Part shown: positions 39,725 to 48,018 of the stretch, piece after piece | Position numbering within the stretch: position 1 is the first letter of the stretch | Layout of the letters: each line of letters starts with the position of its first letter | Assembly (NCBI GenBank): GCA_963803425.1 | Contig: CAWDMA010000001.1 | Location: forward strand, 1,426,001 to 1,490,000 | Source of the DNA: DASPWW01 sp963803425 | Lineage (GTDB): Bacteria; Actinomycetota; Thermoleophilia; Solirubrobacterales; 70-9 | Direction of reading: 5' to 3' | Length of the DNA: 64,000 bases | Program-made: the position numbers and the translations under genes | The notes under the pieces: generated by a model | Told to the model about the DNA's origin: nothing | Databases searched by the model: none | The model's input: only the letters and a program-made list of their open reading frames with translations

Positions 39725-40489
39725 TTGCCACACCCCGCGACGCCCGGACGCGAAGCGGAGGACGTCGCGGGCCCCGTTTTCGGCCGGGTTCTGCTGAAGC
39801 TGTCGGGGGAGGCGCTCCAGGGGGAGCTCGAGTACGGGACCGATCCCGCCCGCCTGGAGCGGATCGCGAGGCAGATCCACGGGGTCGCCGACCGCGGGGT
39901 CGAGATCGCGATCGTGATCGGCGCCGGGAACATCTACCGTGGGCTCGCCGGCGCGGCCGCCGGGATGGACCGGGCGACGGCCGACTACATGGGGATGCTG
40001 GCGACCGTGCTGAACGCGCTCACCCTCCAGGACGCGCTCGAGAGGCTCGGCTCGCGCACCCGGGTGCTGTCCGCGATCACGGTCACCGAGGTCGCCGAGC
40101 CGTACATCCGGCGCCGCGCGATCCGCCACCTCGAGAAGGGCAGGGTCGTGATCTTCGCCGCCGGCACCGGCAACCCGTTCTTCACGACCGACACGGCGGC
40201 GGCGTTGCGCGCACTCGAGATCCACGCCGAGGCGATCCTGATGGGCAAGCACGGCACCGACGGCGTCTACGACGCCGACCCGGCGCAGAACCCGGACGCG
40301 AAGTTCATCCCGCAGCTCACCCACCGCGAGGCGATCGAGCGCGGTCTGAAGGTGATGGACTCGACGGCGCTGTCGCTGTGCATGGACAACGGCCTGCCGA
40401 TCTACGTCTTCGACCTTGCCGACGAGCGCAACGTGGAGCGGGTCGTGGACGGGCAGCGGGTCGGTACGCTGGTCACCGCTGACGACTGA
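39725..40489 (+). CDS. pyrH: Uridylate kinase, with palindromic element forming the N-terminus
   Basis: UMP kinase of the amino-acid-kinase fold, 254 residues. RVLLKLSGEALQG, IVIGAGNIYRG, GTGNPFFTTDTAAALRA, GTDGVYDADP and LKVMDSTALSLCMDN are the family motifs. The only nearby in-frame start is TTG 39725, directly before palindromic element F, so the protein would begin LPHPATPGREAEDVAGPVFG before reaching the normal start region. The element has therefore become the N-terminal 16 residues. Confidence 0.94.
   Translation: MPHPATPGREAEDVAGPVFGRVLLKLSGEALQGELEYGTDPARLERIARQIHGVADRGVEIAIVIGAGNIYRGLAGAAAGMDRATADYMGMLATVLNALTLQDALERLGSRTRVLSAITVTEVAEPYIRRRAIRHLEKGRVVIFAAGTGNPFFTTDTAAALRALEIHAEAILMGKHGTDGVYDADPAQNPDAKFIPQLTHREAIERGLKVMDSTALSLCMDNGLPIYVFDLADERNVERVVDGQRVGTLVTADD
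39734..39771 (+). repeat. Palindromic element copy F (type I), encoding the PyrH N-terminus
   Basis: 38 bp: arm CCCGCGACG, loop CCCGGACGCGAAGCGGAGGA, arm CGTCGCGGG, with perfect pairing. Read in frame as PATPGREAEDVAG, identical to the peptide in ImuB. Confidence 0.88.
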
Positions 40490-40491
40490 CC

Positions 40492-41067
40492 GTGGCCGCC
40501 GACGACTCCTTCATAGACGACTTGCTCGCCGACGCCGGCGACCGGATGTCGAAATCGGTGGAGGCGACCCGCCACGAGCTCGCGACAGTCCGCACGGGGC
40601 GCGCATCCCCGCACCTGCTGGATCGCGTCGTCGTCGACTACTACGGCGCCGAGACGCCGCTGCAGCAGCTCGCCCAGCTCGCCGCGTCGGACGCCCGGCT
40701 GCTCACCGTCACCCCGTACGACAAGTCCTCGATCTCCGCGATCGAGAAGGCGATCCTCGAGTCCGACCTCGGGATCACCCCCGGCAACGACGGAAACGTG
40801 ATCCGGCTGCAGATCCCGGAGCTGACCGAGGAGCGTCGCAGGGAGCTGGTCAAGGTCGTCCACGGGGTGGCAGAGGAGGGTCGGGTGGCGATCCGGAACG
40901 TGCGCCGGGACGTGATGCACGATCTGCGTGAGCTGAAGAAGGAGGGGGACGCGGGATCCGACGAGGAGCACCGCGCCGAGGTGGAGCTGCAGAAGTCGAC
41001 CGACGGCGCGATCGGCGAGATCGACGCGCTCCTGAAGGGGAAGGAAGAGGAGATCCTCGAGGTGTGA
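40492..41067 (+). CDS. frr: Ribosome recycling factor
   Basis: Releases ribosomes after termination with EF-G; 191 residues. VRTGRASPHLLDRVVVDYYG, LTVTPYDKSSISAIEKAI, SDLGITPGNDGNVIRL and RNVRRDVMHDLRELKKEG are characteristic. The GTG start is two bases after the pyrH stop. The second copy of the 66-bp repeat begins directly after its stop. Confidence 0.97.
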   Translation: MAADDSFIDDLLADAGDRMSKSVEATRHELATVRTGRASPHLLDRVVVDYYGAETPLQQLAQLAASDARLLTVTPYDKSSISAIEKAILESDLGITPGNDGNVIRLQIPELTEERRRELVKVVHGVAEEGRVAIRNVRRDVMHDLRELKKEGDAGSDEEHRAEVELQKSTDGAIGEIDALLKGKEEEILEV

Positions 41068-41133
41068 ATCAACACCGCCGCCTCCTCTGCTCGCGCTCGC
41101 TCGCACTCGAATGACTGGCAGCCATGCTCGCTC
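41068..41133 (-). repeat. Second repeat family, copy 2 (about 66 bp, frr-uppS junction)
   Basis: Reverse-complement partner of 24359-24424 (49 of 66 identical, no gaps). It begins right after the frr stop and ends about 35 bases before the chosen uppS start. Both copies lie at gene junctions; neither contains the 38-bp palindrome. Confidence 0.6.
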
Positions 41134-41168
41134 GGTTCCGCGTCCGGGGGCGGCGGGAGGTGCGACAC

Positions 41169-41831
41169 GTGAGCGCTAAGCACGTTGCGATCATCACCGA
41201 CGGCAACGGGCGGTGGGCGAAGCAGCGGGGGCTGCCCGTGCTCGAGGGGCACAACGCGGGCGCGGACGTGGTCAAGGAGCGGCTCCGCGACGCCGTCCGG
41301 TTCGGGATCGAGGAGCTCACGGTGTTCTCGTTCTCGACAGAGAACTGGGCGCGGCCGGCCCAGGAGGTGGACGGGCTGATGAAGATGTTCGCCGACCGGA
41401 TCGACCGCGAGACCCCCGAGCTCGACGAGGAGGGCGTCAGGATGCGGTTTATCGGCCGCCGCCAGCGGCTCCACGACACGCTGGTCGAGCGGATCGAGTG
41501 GGCGGAGGAGCGGACGCGGGACAACGACCGGATCACGCTGTTCGTTGCCTTCGACTATGGAGGGCGGGCGGAGATCGTCGACGCCGCGAAGCGGTTCGAC
41601 GGGGACACCGAGGAGGAGTTCCGCCGCGGCTTGTATGCCCCCGACATGCACGATCCGGACCTGCTGATCCGGACCAGCGGGGAGATCAGGATCTCGAACT
41701 ACCTGCTGTGGCAGTGCGCCTACTCCGAGCTCGTCTTCAGGGACGAGCTGTGGCCCGATTTCTCCACGGACGCGTTCCGGGCGGCGCTTGACGAGTTCGA
41801 GGCCCGCCACCGGCGCTTCGGCGCCCGATAG
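41169..41831 (+). CDS. uppS: Isoprenyl (undecaprenyl) diphosphate synthase, cis type
   Basis: Makes the long-chain polyprenyl diphosphate lipid carrier for cell-wall synthesis; 220 residues. HVAIITDGNGRWAKQRG carries the catalytic Asp, and FSFSTENWARP, LFVAFDYGGRAEI, DLLIRTSGEIRISNYLLWQ and YSELVF are the conserved regions. In the start motif the usual IMDGNGRWA reads ITDGNGRWA. GTG 41169 has GGGAGG at 41155-41160; ATG 41124 would lie inside the repeat. Confidence 0.94.
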   Translation: MSAKHVAIITDGNGRWAKQRGLPVLEGHNAGADVVKERLRDAVRFGIEELTVFSFSTENWARPAQEVDGLMKMFADRIDRETPELDEEGVRMRFIGRRQRLHDTLVERIEWAEERTRDNDRITLFVAFDYGGRAEIVDAAKRFDGDTEEEFRRGLYAPDMHDPDLLIRTSGEIRISNYLLWQCAYSELVFRDELWPDFSTDAFRAALDEFEARHRRFGAR

Positions 41832-41852
41832 TCGCTAGGTTCGGGGGCGCGA

Positions 41853-42851
41853 ATGGCTTCCCGCAGGTCCTCCGGCCGCCGCCGCCGCGCGCCGCGCCGC
41901 CCACCTTCCCAGGCGTTCGACGAGGGCACCGACCTGTTCGCCGATGCTCCGGCCGGGGAGTTCATGCCTCCGGAGGCGGAGGGCGGCTTCGAAGAGACGG
42001 AGCCGAGCCAGCGCCGCTCCAGAGCCCGCCGCGTCCCCGCAGCCGCCCGGCGGGCCCGGTTCGAGACGCTGGCGCGCACTCTCGTCGCCGTCCCGTGGGT
42101 CATCTTCGCGGTCGCGATCGTGGTCGCGGGCGGGGTCCCGTTCATGCTCGCGATGATCGGGCTCGCATCCCTCGGCCTGATGGAGTTCTTCCGGATGACC
42201 GCGCAGGCGCAGCCGTTCGTCCCGGTCGCGTTCGTGGTCGTCGGCGCGGTGATCGTCGCCGCGCACTACACGACCGGCCGCAACGCGGCCTTGGTCGCGG
42301 GGCTGTCGTTCCCGTTGATGTTCGCCTTCGCCGCCGGTCGTCCGTCGCGCGAGGGCGTGACGCTGTCGTTCGGGATCACCCTTTTCGCGATCGCCTGGAT
42401 CGGAGCGCCGTTCGCGCACGCCGTGCTGCTCCGCGACCTGCCCCTGCACGGGGGTGCGCTTCTGATCGACGTGCTGGTCGCGACATTCGCGGCGGACACC
42501 GCCGCCTACGTCGGCGGCCGCCTCTTCGGCCGTCACCCGCTCGCACCCGCGCTCTCTCCGAACAAGACCCTGGAGGGGCTCGGCGCCGGCTTCCTCGGCG
42601 GGATGATCGGCTTCTGGTTCGCGGGGCTTTACCAGGACTGGCTGTCGGGCACCGACGCGGTGATCATGGGCGCCGTGATCGCGGCGGTCGCTCCGATGGG
42701 CGACCTGTTCGAGTCGATGATCAAGCGCGATCTCGGCGTCAAGGACACCGGCCGCGCGTTCGGTCCCCACGGCGGCCTCCTCGACCGGCTCGACGCGGTC
42801 CTTTTCACCGTGGTCGCCGGGTTCTACCTGTCGATCGCGCTCGTGTACTAG
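41853..42851 (+). CDS. cdsA: Phosphatidate cytidylyltransferase
   Basis: Makes CDP-diacylglycerol, the precursor used by PgsA; polytopic membrane protein of 332 residues. The C-terminal signature SMIKRDLGVKDTGRAFGPHG is a full match to the CDS pattern. The first 75 residues are Arg/Glu-rich and cytoplasmic, longer than in E. coli. A TAGGTT hexamer lies 11 bases before the ATG. Confidence 0.94.
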   Translation: MASRRSSGRRRRAPRRPPSQAFDEGTDLFADAPAGEFMPPEAEGGFEETEPSQRRSRARRVPAAARRARFETLARTLVAVPWVIFAVAIVVAGGVPFMLAMIGLASLGLMEFFRMTAQAQPFVPVAFVVVGAVIVAAHYTTGRNAALVAGLSFPLMFAFAAGRPSREGVTLSFGITLFAIAWIGAPFAHAVLLRDLPLHGGALLIDVLVATFAADTAAYVGGRLFGRHPLAPALSPNKTLEGLGAGFLGGMIGFWFAGLYQDWLSGTDAVIMGAVIAAVAPMGDLFESMIKRDLGVKDTGRAFGPHGGLLDRLDAVLFTVVAGFYLSIALVY

Positions 42852-42896
42852 CCCGTTCAGGAGCCGCTTAGGCCCCTCCCTACACTGCCGAGGGCT

Positions 42897-44065
42897 ATGC
42901 GGAAGGTCGTCATCCTCGGCTCCACCGGGTCGATCGGCGTCCAGGCGCTCGAGGTGATCGGCCGCGCGCCGCAACTCGACGTCGTCGGGCTGTCGGCCGA
43001 TCGAAGCTGGGAGCCGTGGTCGAGCAGGCCCGCGAGCACGGCGTGCCCGCGGTCGCGCTCGCCGATCCAGAGGCCGCCGAGCGCGCCGCCGCGAGCTGGA
43101 AGGGCCGGGTGCTGGCCGGGGAGGAGGGGATCCGCGAGCTCGTCGCGCCTCGTGGCGCCGACCTCGTCCTGAACGCAATCGTCGGCTCGGCCGGCCTCGG
43201 GCCGACGATCGTCGCCCTCACCGAGGGGATCGACCTGGCGCTCGCCAACAAGGAGAGCCTCGTGGTCGGGGGCGAGCTGGTCACAGCGCTCGCGGAGGCC
43301 ACCGGCGCGCGGATCATCCCGGTCGACTCCGAGCACTCGGCGCTGCACCAGCTCTCCGCGGCGGAGACCGGCAACGGTCGAGCGACTCGTGCTGACAGCC
43401 TCCGGCGGGCCGTTCCGGGGCCGCACCGACCTTCGAGGTGTGACCCGCGAGGAGGCGCTCGCCCACCCCACCTGGGAGATGGGCGGCAAGATCACGATCG
43501 ACTCCGCCACGCTGATCAACAAGGGCCTCGAGGTGATCGAGGCGCATCACCTGTTCGGGGTGCCCTACGAGCGGATCGAGGTGGTCGTCCACCCGCAGTC
43601 GATCGTCCACGCGATGGTGCAGCTCAACGACGGCGCGTCGCTCGCCCATCTCGGGCTATCCCGACATGCGCGTGCCGATCTCCTACGCGCTTCACCACCC
43701 CGAGCGCGCCGACGTCGCCGTCGGCGCTCGACCTGGCCGAGGTCGGCGAGCTCACCTTCGAGGCCCCGACCTGGACGCGTTCCCGTGCCTGCGCCTGGCC
43801 CGTGAGGCGGGCGAGGCGGGGGGGACCGCGCCGGCGTGCTGAACGCGGCCAACGAGATCGCCGTCGCGGCCTTCCTGAAGGGCCGGATCCCGTTCACCGG
43901 GATCGCGGAGGTGGTGGAGGGAACGCTCGCAGCGGTTCCGGCGATCCAGCCCGCCCACTTCGACGACCTGTTCGCGGCGGATGCGCAGGCCCGCGCGCGC
44001 GACCGGCATCGTCGAGCAGCGACGGCGCGCTCGGCGGGCAGGCTGGCCGAACGGCGCGGCGATGA
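42897..44065 (+). CDS. dxr: 1-deoxy-D-xylulose 5-phosphate reductoisomerase, disrupted by at least six frameshifts
   Basis: Second enzyme of the MEP isoprenoid pathway. In the three plus frames one can read, in order, VVILGSTGSIGVQALEVIG, AREHGVPAVALADPEAAERA, DLALANKESLVVGGELV and IPVDSEHSALHQL, VLTASGGPFRGR, HPTWEMGGKITIDSATLINK, YPDMRVPISYALHHP, LDLAEVGELTFEAP, LDAFPCLRLAREAGEAGG and VLNAANEIAVAAFLKGRIPF. Frame changes fall near 43014, 43376, 43655, 43726, 43765 and 43835, some gains and some losses of one base. The parts between them are intact and well conserved, which favours sequencing errors over decay. ATG 42897 follows TACACT by ten bases; the end overlaps rseP. Confidence 0.88.
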
Positions 44066-45131
44066 GCTGGATCCTCGCGTTCGCGGGCTTCGCCGTGCTG
44101 ATCATCCTGCACGAGCTCGGGCCACTTCCTGGCGGCCAAGGCGACGGGCATGCGGGTGGAGCGCTTCTACCTGTTCTTCCCGCCTCCGATCGCGAAGATG
44201 AAGCGGGGCGAGACCGAGTACGGGATCGGGGCGATCCCGCTCGGGGGGTTCGTGAAGATCACCGGGATGAACCCGGACGAGGAGCTGCCGCCCGAGATCG
44301 CGGCTCGCGGCTACTACCACCAGCCGGTGTGGAAGCGGATCGTGGTGATCGCGGCCGGGCCGGCGATGAACCTGCTGGTCGCATTCGTGATCCTGTTCGT
44401 GCTCGCGTTCGGCGTCAGCGAGCCGACCAAGGACGTGGGTCAGATCGAGCCGGGCTCGCCGGCCGCCAGGCAGCTCAAGAAGGGCGACGGGATCCTCTCG
44501 GTGGACGGGCGCGACGGCGACCAGGTCGCGACTCGCCGCGGCGCTCAACAAGCACGAGTGCGCGGGCGATCAGAAGGACGGCTGCAAGGCCGCCACCCCG
44601 GCGAAGGTGAAGATCGACCGCGACGGGCGGACCCAGGTGCTGACGATCACCCCCGAGTACGACGCCGCCCTCGACCGGCAGCGGCTCGGGTTCCAGTACC
44701 AGACCCGCGACGTCAACCCGTCCCCGGCCGGGGCGGTGCGGGTCTCGGCCAACTTCATGTGGCTCGTCTCGACCCAGACCGTGAGCGTCGTCGCCCGCCT
44801 GTTCGATCCGCAGGAGCGCGAGCAGATCTCGGGTGTGGTCGGCGGCTACGAGACCACTCGGCAGGCGATCGAGTTCGACTCCCGGCGGGCGCTGACGCTG
44901 ATCGCCGTGATCAGCCTGTCGCTCGCCGTGATCAACCTGTTCCCGTTCCTGCCGCTCGACGGCGGCCACATCTTCTGGAGCCTGGTCGAGAAGGTGCGAG
45001 GGCGGCCGGTGCCGTTCATCGTGATGGAACGGGCCGGGATGGTCGGATTCGTACTCGTCATCCTGCTGTTCTTCATCGGGCTCACCAACGACATCGGCAG
45101 GCTCAGTGGCGAGGGCTTCAACGTGCGATGA
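44062..45131 (+). CDS. rseP: Site-2 protease RseP/YluC family, two frameshifts
   Basis: Intramembrane zinc metalloprotease that releases membrane-held regulators. The HExxH motif is split by the first frameshift: LHELG in one frame and HFLAAKATG in the next (extra G near 44117). The PDZ region follows (VGQIEPGSPAARQLKKGDGI) and a second shift near 44525 restores LNKHECAGDQKDGCKAATPA. The third frame gives the LDG motif LFPFLPLDGGHIFW and C-terminal helices. About 356 residues if both extra bases are removed. It follows dxr as in many bacteria. Confidence 0.9.
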
Positions 45132-45142
45132 CGGAAATCATT

Positions 45143-45179
45143 CCCGCGACGTGCTCCGCTTCGCGTCCGCCGTCGCGGG
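45143..45179 (-). repeat. Palindromic element copy G (type II), between rseP and the acyl-CoA synthetase gene
   Basis: 37 bp; on the minus strand arm CCCGCGACG, loop GCGGACGCGAAGCGGAGCA, arm CGTCGCGGG, perfect pairing. The flank GAATGATT matches that of copy B. It begins 12 bases after the rseP stop and could act as a transcript-end hairpin. Confidence 0.85.
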
Positions 45180-45221
45180 GTGGGCGGGACTCCGATAGTT
45201 TCCTGGGGGGAAGGAGGCTGG

Positions 45222-47034
45222 ATGGAGATCAGCACGGCTGAGCGCTACGCGCGCGGCGCGCGGATCCCGGATCTGGTCGCGCAGAACTTCGTCAGGGCGT
45301 TCGAGCGGACCGCCGATCGGCTCGGCGACGACGTCGCGATCCGCACCGCGGACGATCAGGTGACGATCACCTGGAACGAGCTGCGCCGGCGCTCGCGCGC
45401 GATCGCGGGCGGCCTCGCCGGGCTCGGCGTCGCCAAGGGCGACACGGTGGCGCTGATGCTCAACACCCGCCCGGAGTTCATCCCGGTCGACCTCGCCGCG
45501 GTGACGCTCGGCGGGGTCCCGTTCTCGATCTACCCGACGCTGACAGCCGATCAGATCCGGTTCGTGCTCACCGACGCAGCGGCCCGGGTGGCGGTGGTGG
45601 AGACGGCGTTCCTGCCGCAGCTGCTGGCCGCTAAGCAGGAACTGCCCGAGCTCGAGCACGTGGTCGTCGTGGATGGTGACGGCGACACCCACACGCTCGC
45701 GGAGCTCGAGCAGGCGGATCCGGAGTTCGATCCAGACGGGGTCGTCGACGAGCTCGAGCCGGACGACCTGCTCACCCTGATCTACACGTCGGGCACCACC
45801 GGCCCGCCGAAGGGGGTGCAGCTCACCCATCGCAACTTGATGGCCCTGGTCGCCGGCGTCGAGGAGCTCGTCGAGCTCCCGGAGCGCGGCGCGCGGGTCG
45901 ATGTCATGGCTTCCGGCCGCGCACATCGCCGAACGCGGGGCGCACTACTACCTGCCGATGATCAACGGCCTGCAGGTGACGATCTGCCCCGACCCGCGCA
46001 AGATCGTCGAGTTCCTGCCCCAGGTTCGCCCCACGTGGTTCTTCGCGGTCCCGCGGATCTGGGAGAAGCTGAAGGCGGGGCTGGAGGCGAACCTGGCGAA
46101 GCTTCCGGACGAGCAGCGCGAGGGCGCGAGCCGGGCGCTGCAGGCGGCGATCCAGAAGGTGCGGCTCGAGAACGCCGGCGAGCCGGTTCCGGCCGAGCTC
46201 GCCGCGGCCGTGGAGAAGGCCGACGAGTCGATGTTCTCCGCGATTCGCCACCAGCTCGGGCTGGACGAGCTGGTCGCCGTGAACGTGGGCGCTGCGCCCA
46301 CCGCGGTCGAGGTGCTCGAGTTCTTCCACGCGATCGGGGTCCCTGTGGGCGAGCTGTGGGGGATGTCGGAGACGTGCGGGGTCGCCACCTGCAATCCGCC
46401 CGAGCGGATCAAGCTCGGCACGGTCGGGCCGCCCGTTCCCGGGGTCGAGATCAAGCTCGCGGACGACGGCGAGGTGCTCGTCCGGGGCGACTCGGTGATG
46501 CCCGGATACCGGAACATGTCGGAGAAGACCGCCGAGACGATCGACGCGGACGGATGGCTGCTCACCGGCGACATCGGCGAGCTGGACGAGGACGGCTACC
46601 TCAGGATCGTCGACCGCAAGAAGGAGCTGATCATCACCGCTGGCGGCAAGAACCTGTCGCCCTCGAACATCGAGGCGGAGCTGAAGCTGATCCCGCTGAT
46701 CGACCAGGCGGTCGCCATCGGCGACCAGCGCAAGTACATCTCGGCCCTGCTCACGCTCGACCCGGATGCCGCCGCGGCATGGGCGAAGGACCACGGCGTC
46801 GAGGGGACGTCGATCGCGGAGCTGTCCCGGAGCGAGGAGCTGATCGCCGAAGTGCAGAGCGGGGTCGACGCGGCGAACCGGAACCTGGCCAAGGTGGAGG
46901 GCGTGAAGCGGTTCAAGATCATGCCGGCGCCGTGGGAGCCCGGCGGCGACGAGCTCACCCCGACGATGAAGCTGAAGCGCAAGCCGATCGCCGAGAAGTT
47001 CACGGCCGAGATCGACGCGCTGTACGACGAGTAG
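45222..47034 (+). CDS. AMP-dependent long-chain acyl-CoA synthetase, one frameshift
   Basis: ANL-superfamily enzyme that activates fatty acids to acyl-CoA, about 603 residues. The P-loop LIYTSGTTGPPKGVQLTH is in the first part, SWLPAAHIAERGAHYYLP opens the second, then GELWGMSETCGVATCNPPERI, TGDIGELDEDGYLRIVDRKK and the catalytic lysine region TPTMKLKRKPI. One extra base near 45903 separates the parts. AAGGAGG precedes the ATG, and a TAGTTT hexamer lies at about 45196. Its presence between rseP and ispG is not part of the usual block; WS/DGAT and AGPS-like genes in the window would use related lipids. Confidence 0.88.
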
Positions 47035-47043
47035 CGCGCCGGC

Positions 47044-47954
47044 CTACCCGACGACCTTGAACTTGTCCTTCGCGGGCGAGGGGTCGCGGTTGCCCTCGGC
47101 GTCGATCGCGGCCACCTGGAACTTGTGCTTGCCCTCGTCGACCCGCTTCTTGTAGGGCGACTCGCAGGGCTTGAACCTGTCCTTCTTGATCTTCTTGTCG
47201 AACGCGCACTCAAAGGTCGAGTCCGGCTTGCTGGAGGTGAACTTGTACCTGGCCTTGGCCTTGGTGCTCTTGTTCTTGGGCGCCTTCGTGATCGTGGTCT
47301 GCGGTGGGCCCCCAGGGCTGCCGCTCGGCCCGCCTCCACAGGCCATCTCGGTCGGTGACGACCGAGTTGGGCGCGGAGTTGGGGGACCGGCGGAGAAGTC
47401 CGCGGCGCTGTCGTTGGTGTCGTCGGACGGCTCCAGCAGGGTGGGGCAGCCGCGAGCCTTGGATCAAGCAGCGCCGAGCCGTTCGGGATCGCCGCCGCCG
47501 ATGTGCCCGCGGCCGACGGGAGGCCGCCGAGCGGCGGCGTGAACGCCCCCCAGGAGACGCAGTCGAGCTGCTCCCAGCACACCGCGCCGCCCGCCGGGTC
47601 GATCGGAACCGTGTTCGTGAAGTCGGCGTGAACGCCGAACGCCGTCTCCGCGGCGGGGTTCGCGATCAGGATCGTCCGCTGGTTCTCGCCGTTCGGGACG
47701 TCGGCAGTGAAGTTCGGGGCACCACCCAAGCTGCCGTCCCCCTTGAAGTAGCGCACCTCGTGCCCGTTGACGAGGTTCTGGCCTGGCGCGTACATCTGCA
47801 GCTCGACGTAGTCGGCATCCGGCTGCGCGACGGTGCCGGGGTAGACCTCGGAGACTCTGATCAGGTGGTAGGTCGCGGCCGCCGGCGCGGCGGCCACCGC
47901 CGGGCCACAGGCCGCCAGCGCTGTCGCGGCCGCGATTCGCATCCCACGTCCCAT
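47044..47954 (-). CDS. Secreted protein with N-terminal lamin-tail-like and C-terminal Ig-like domains, frameshifted
   Basis: Exported by a signal peptide (IAAATALAACGPAVAAAPAAA). The N-terminal domain has VSEVYPGTVAQPDADYVELQ, like lamin-tail domains of secreted bacterial proteins. The C-terminal part TTITKAPKNKSTKAKARYKF, STFECAFDKKIKKDRFKPC and GKHKFQVAAIDAEGNRDPSP is the cysteine-paired Ig-like module common in Solirubrobacterales. The parts lie in different frames: changes near 47460 and 47360 interrupt the Asp/Thr-rich linker. Function unknown; surface or extracellular. Convergent with the synthetase gene and divergent from ispG. Confidence 0.72.
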
Positions 47955-48018
47955 CTTTCACCCCTTCATACGGGCCAGAGCCGCGGATGGATGGCTTCCC
48001 GCAGGTACCCTACTGTCG

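Noticed and set aside
42897..44065. dxr as a true pseudogene or a programmed-frameshift gene
   Set aside because: Six compensating shifts without any loss of conserved motifs, in an area where other essential genes show the same, fit sequence error better; programmed frameshifting would need one defined slippery site.
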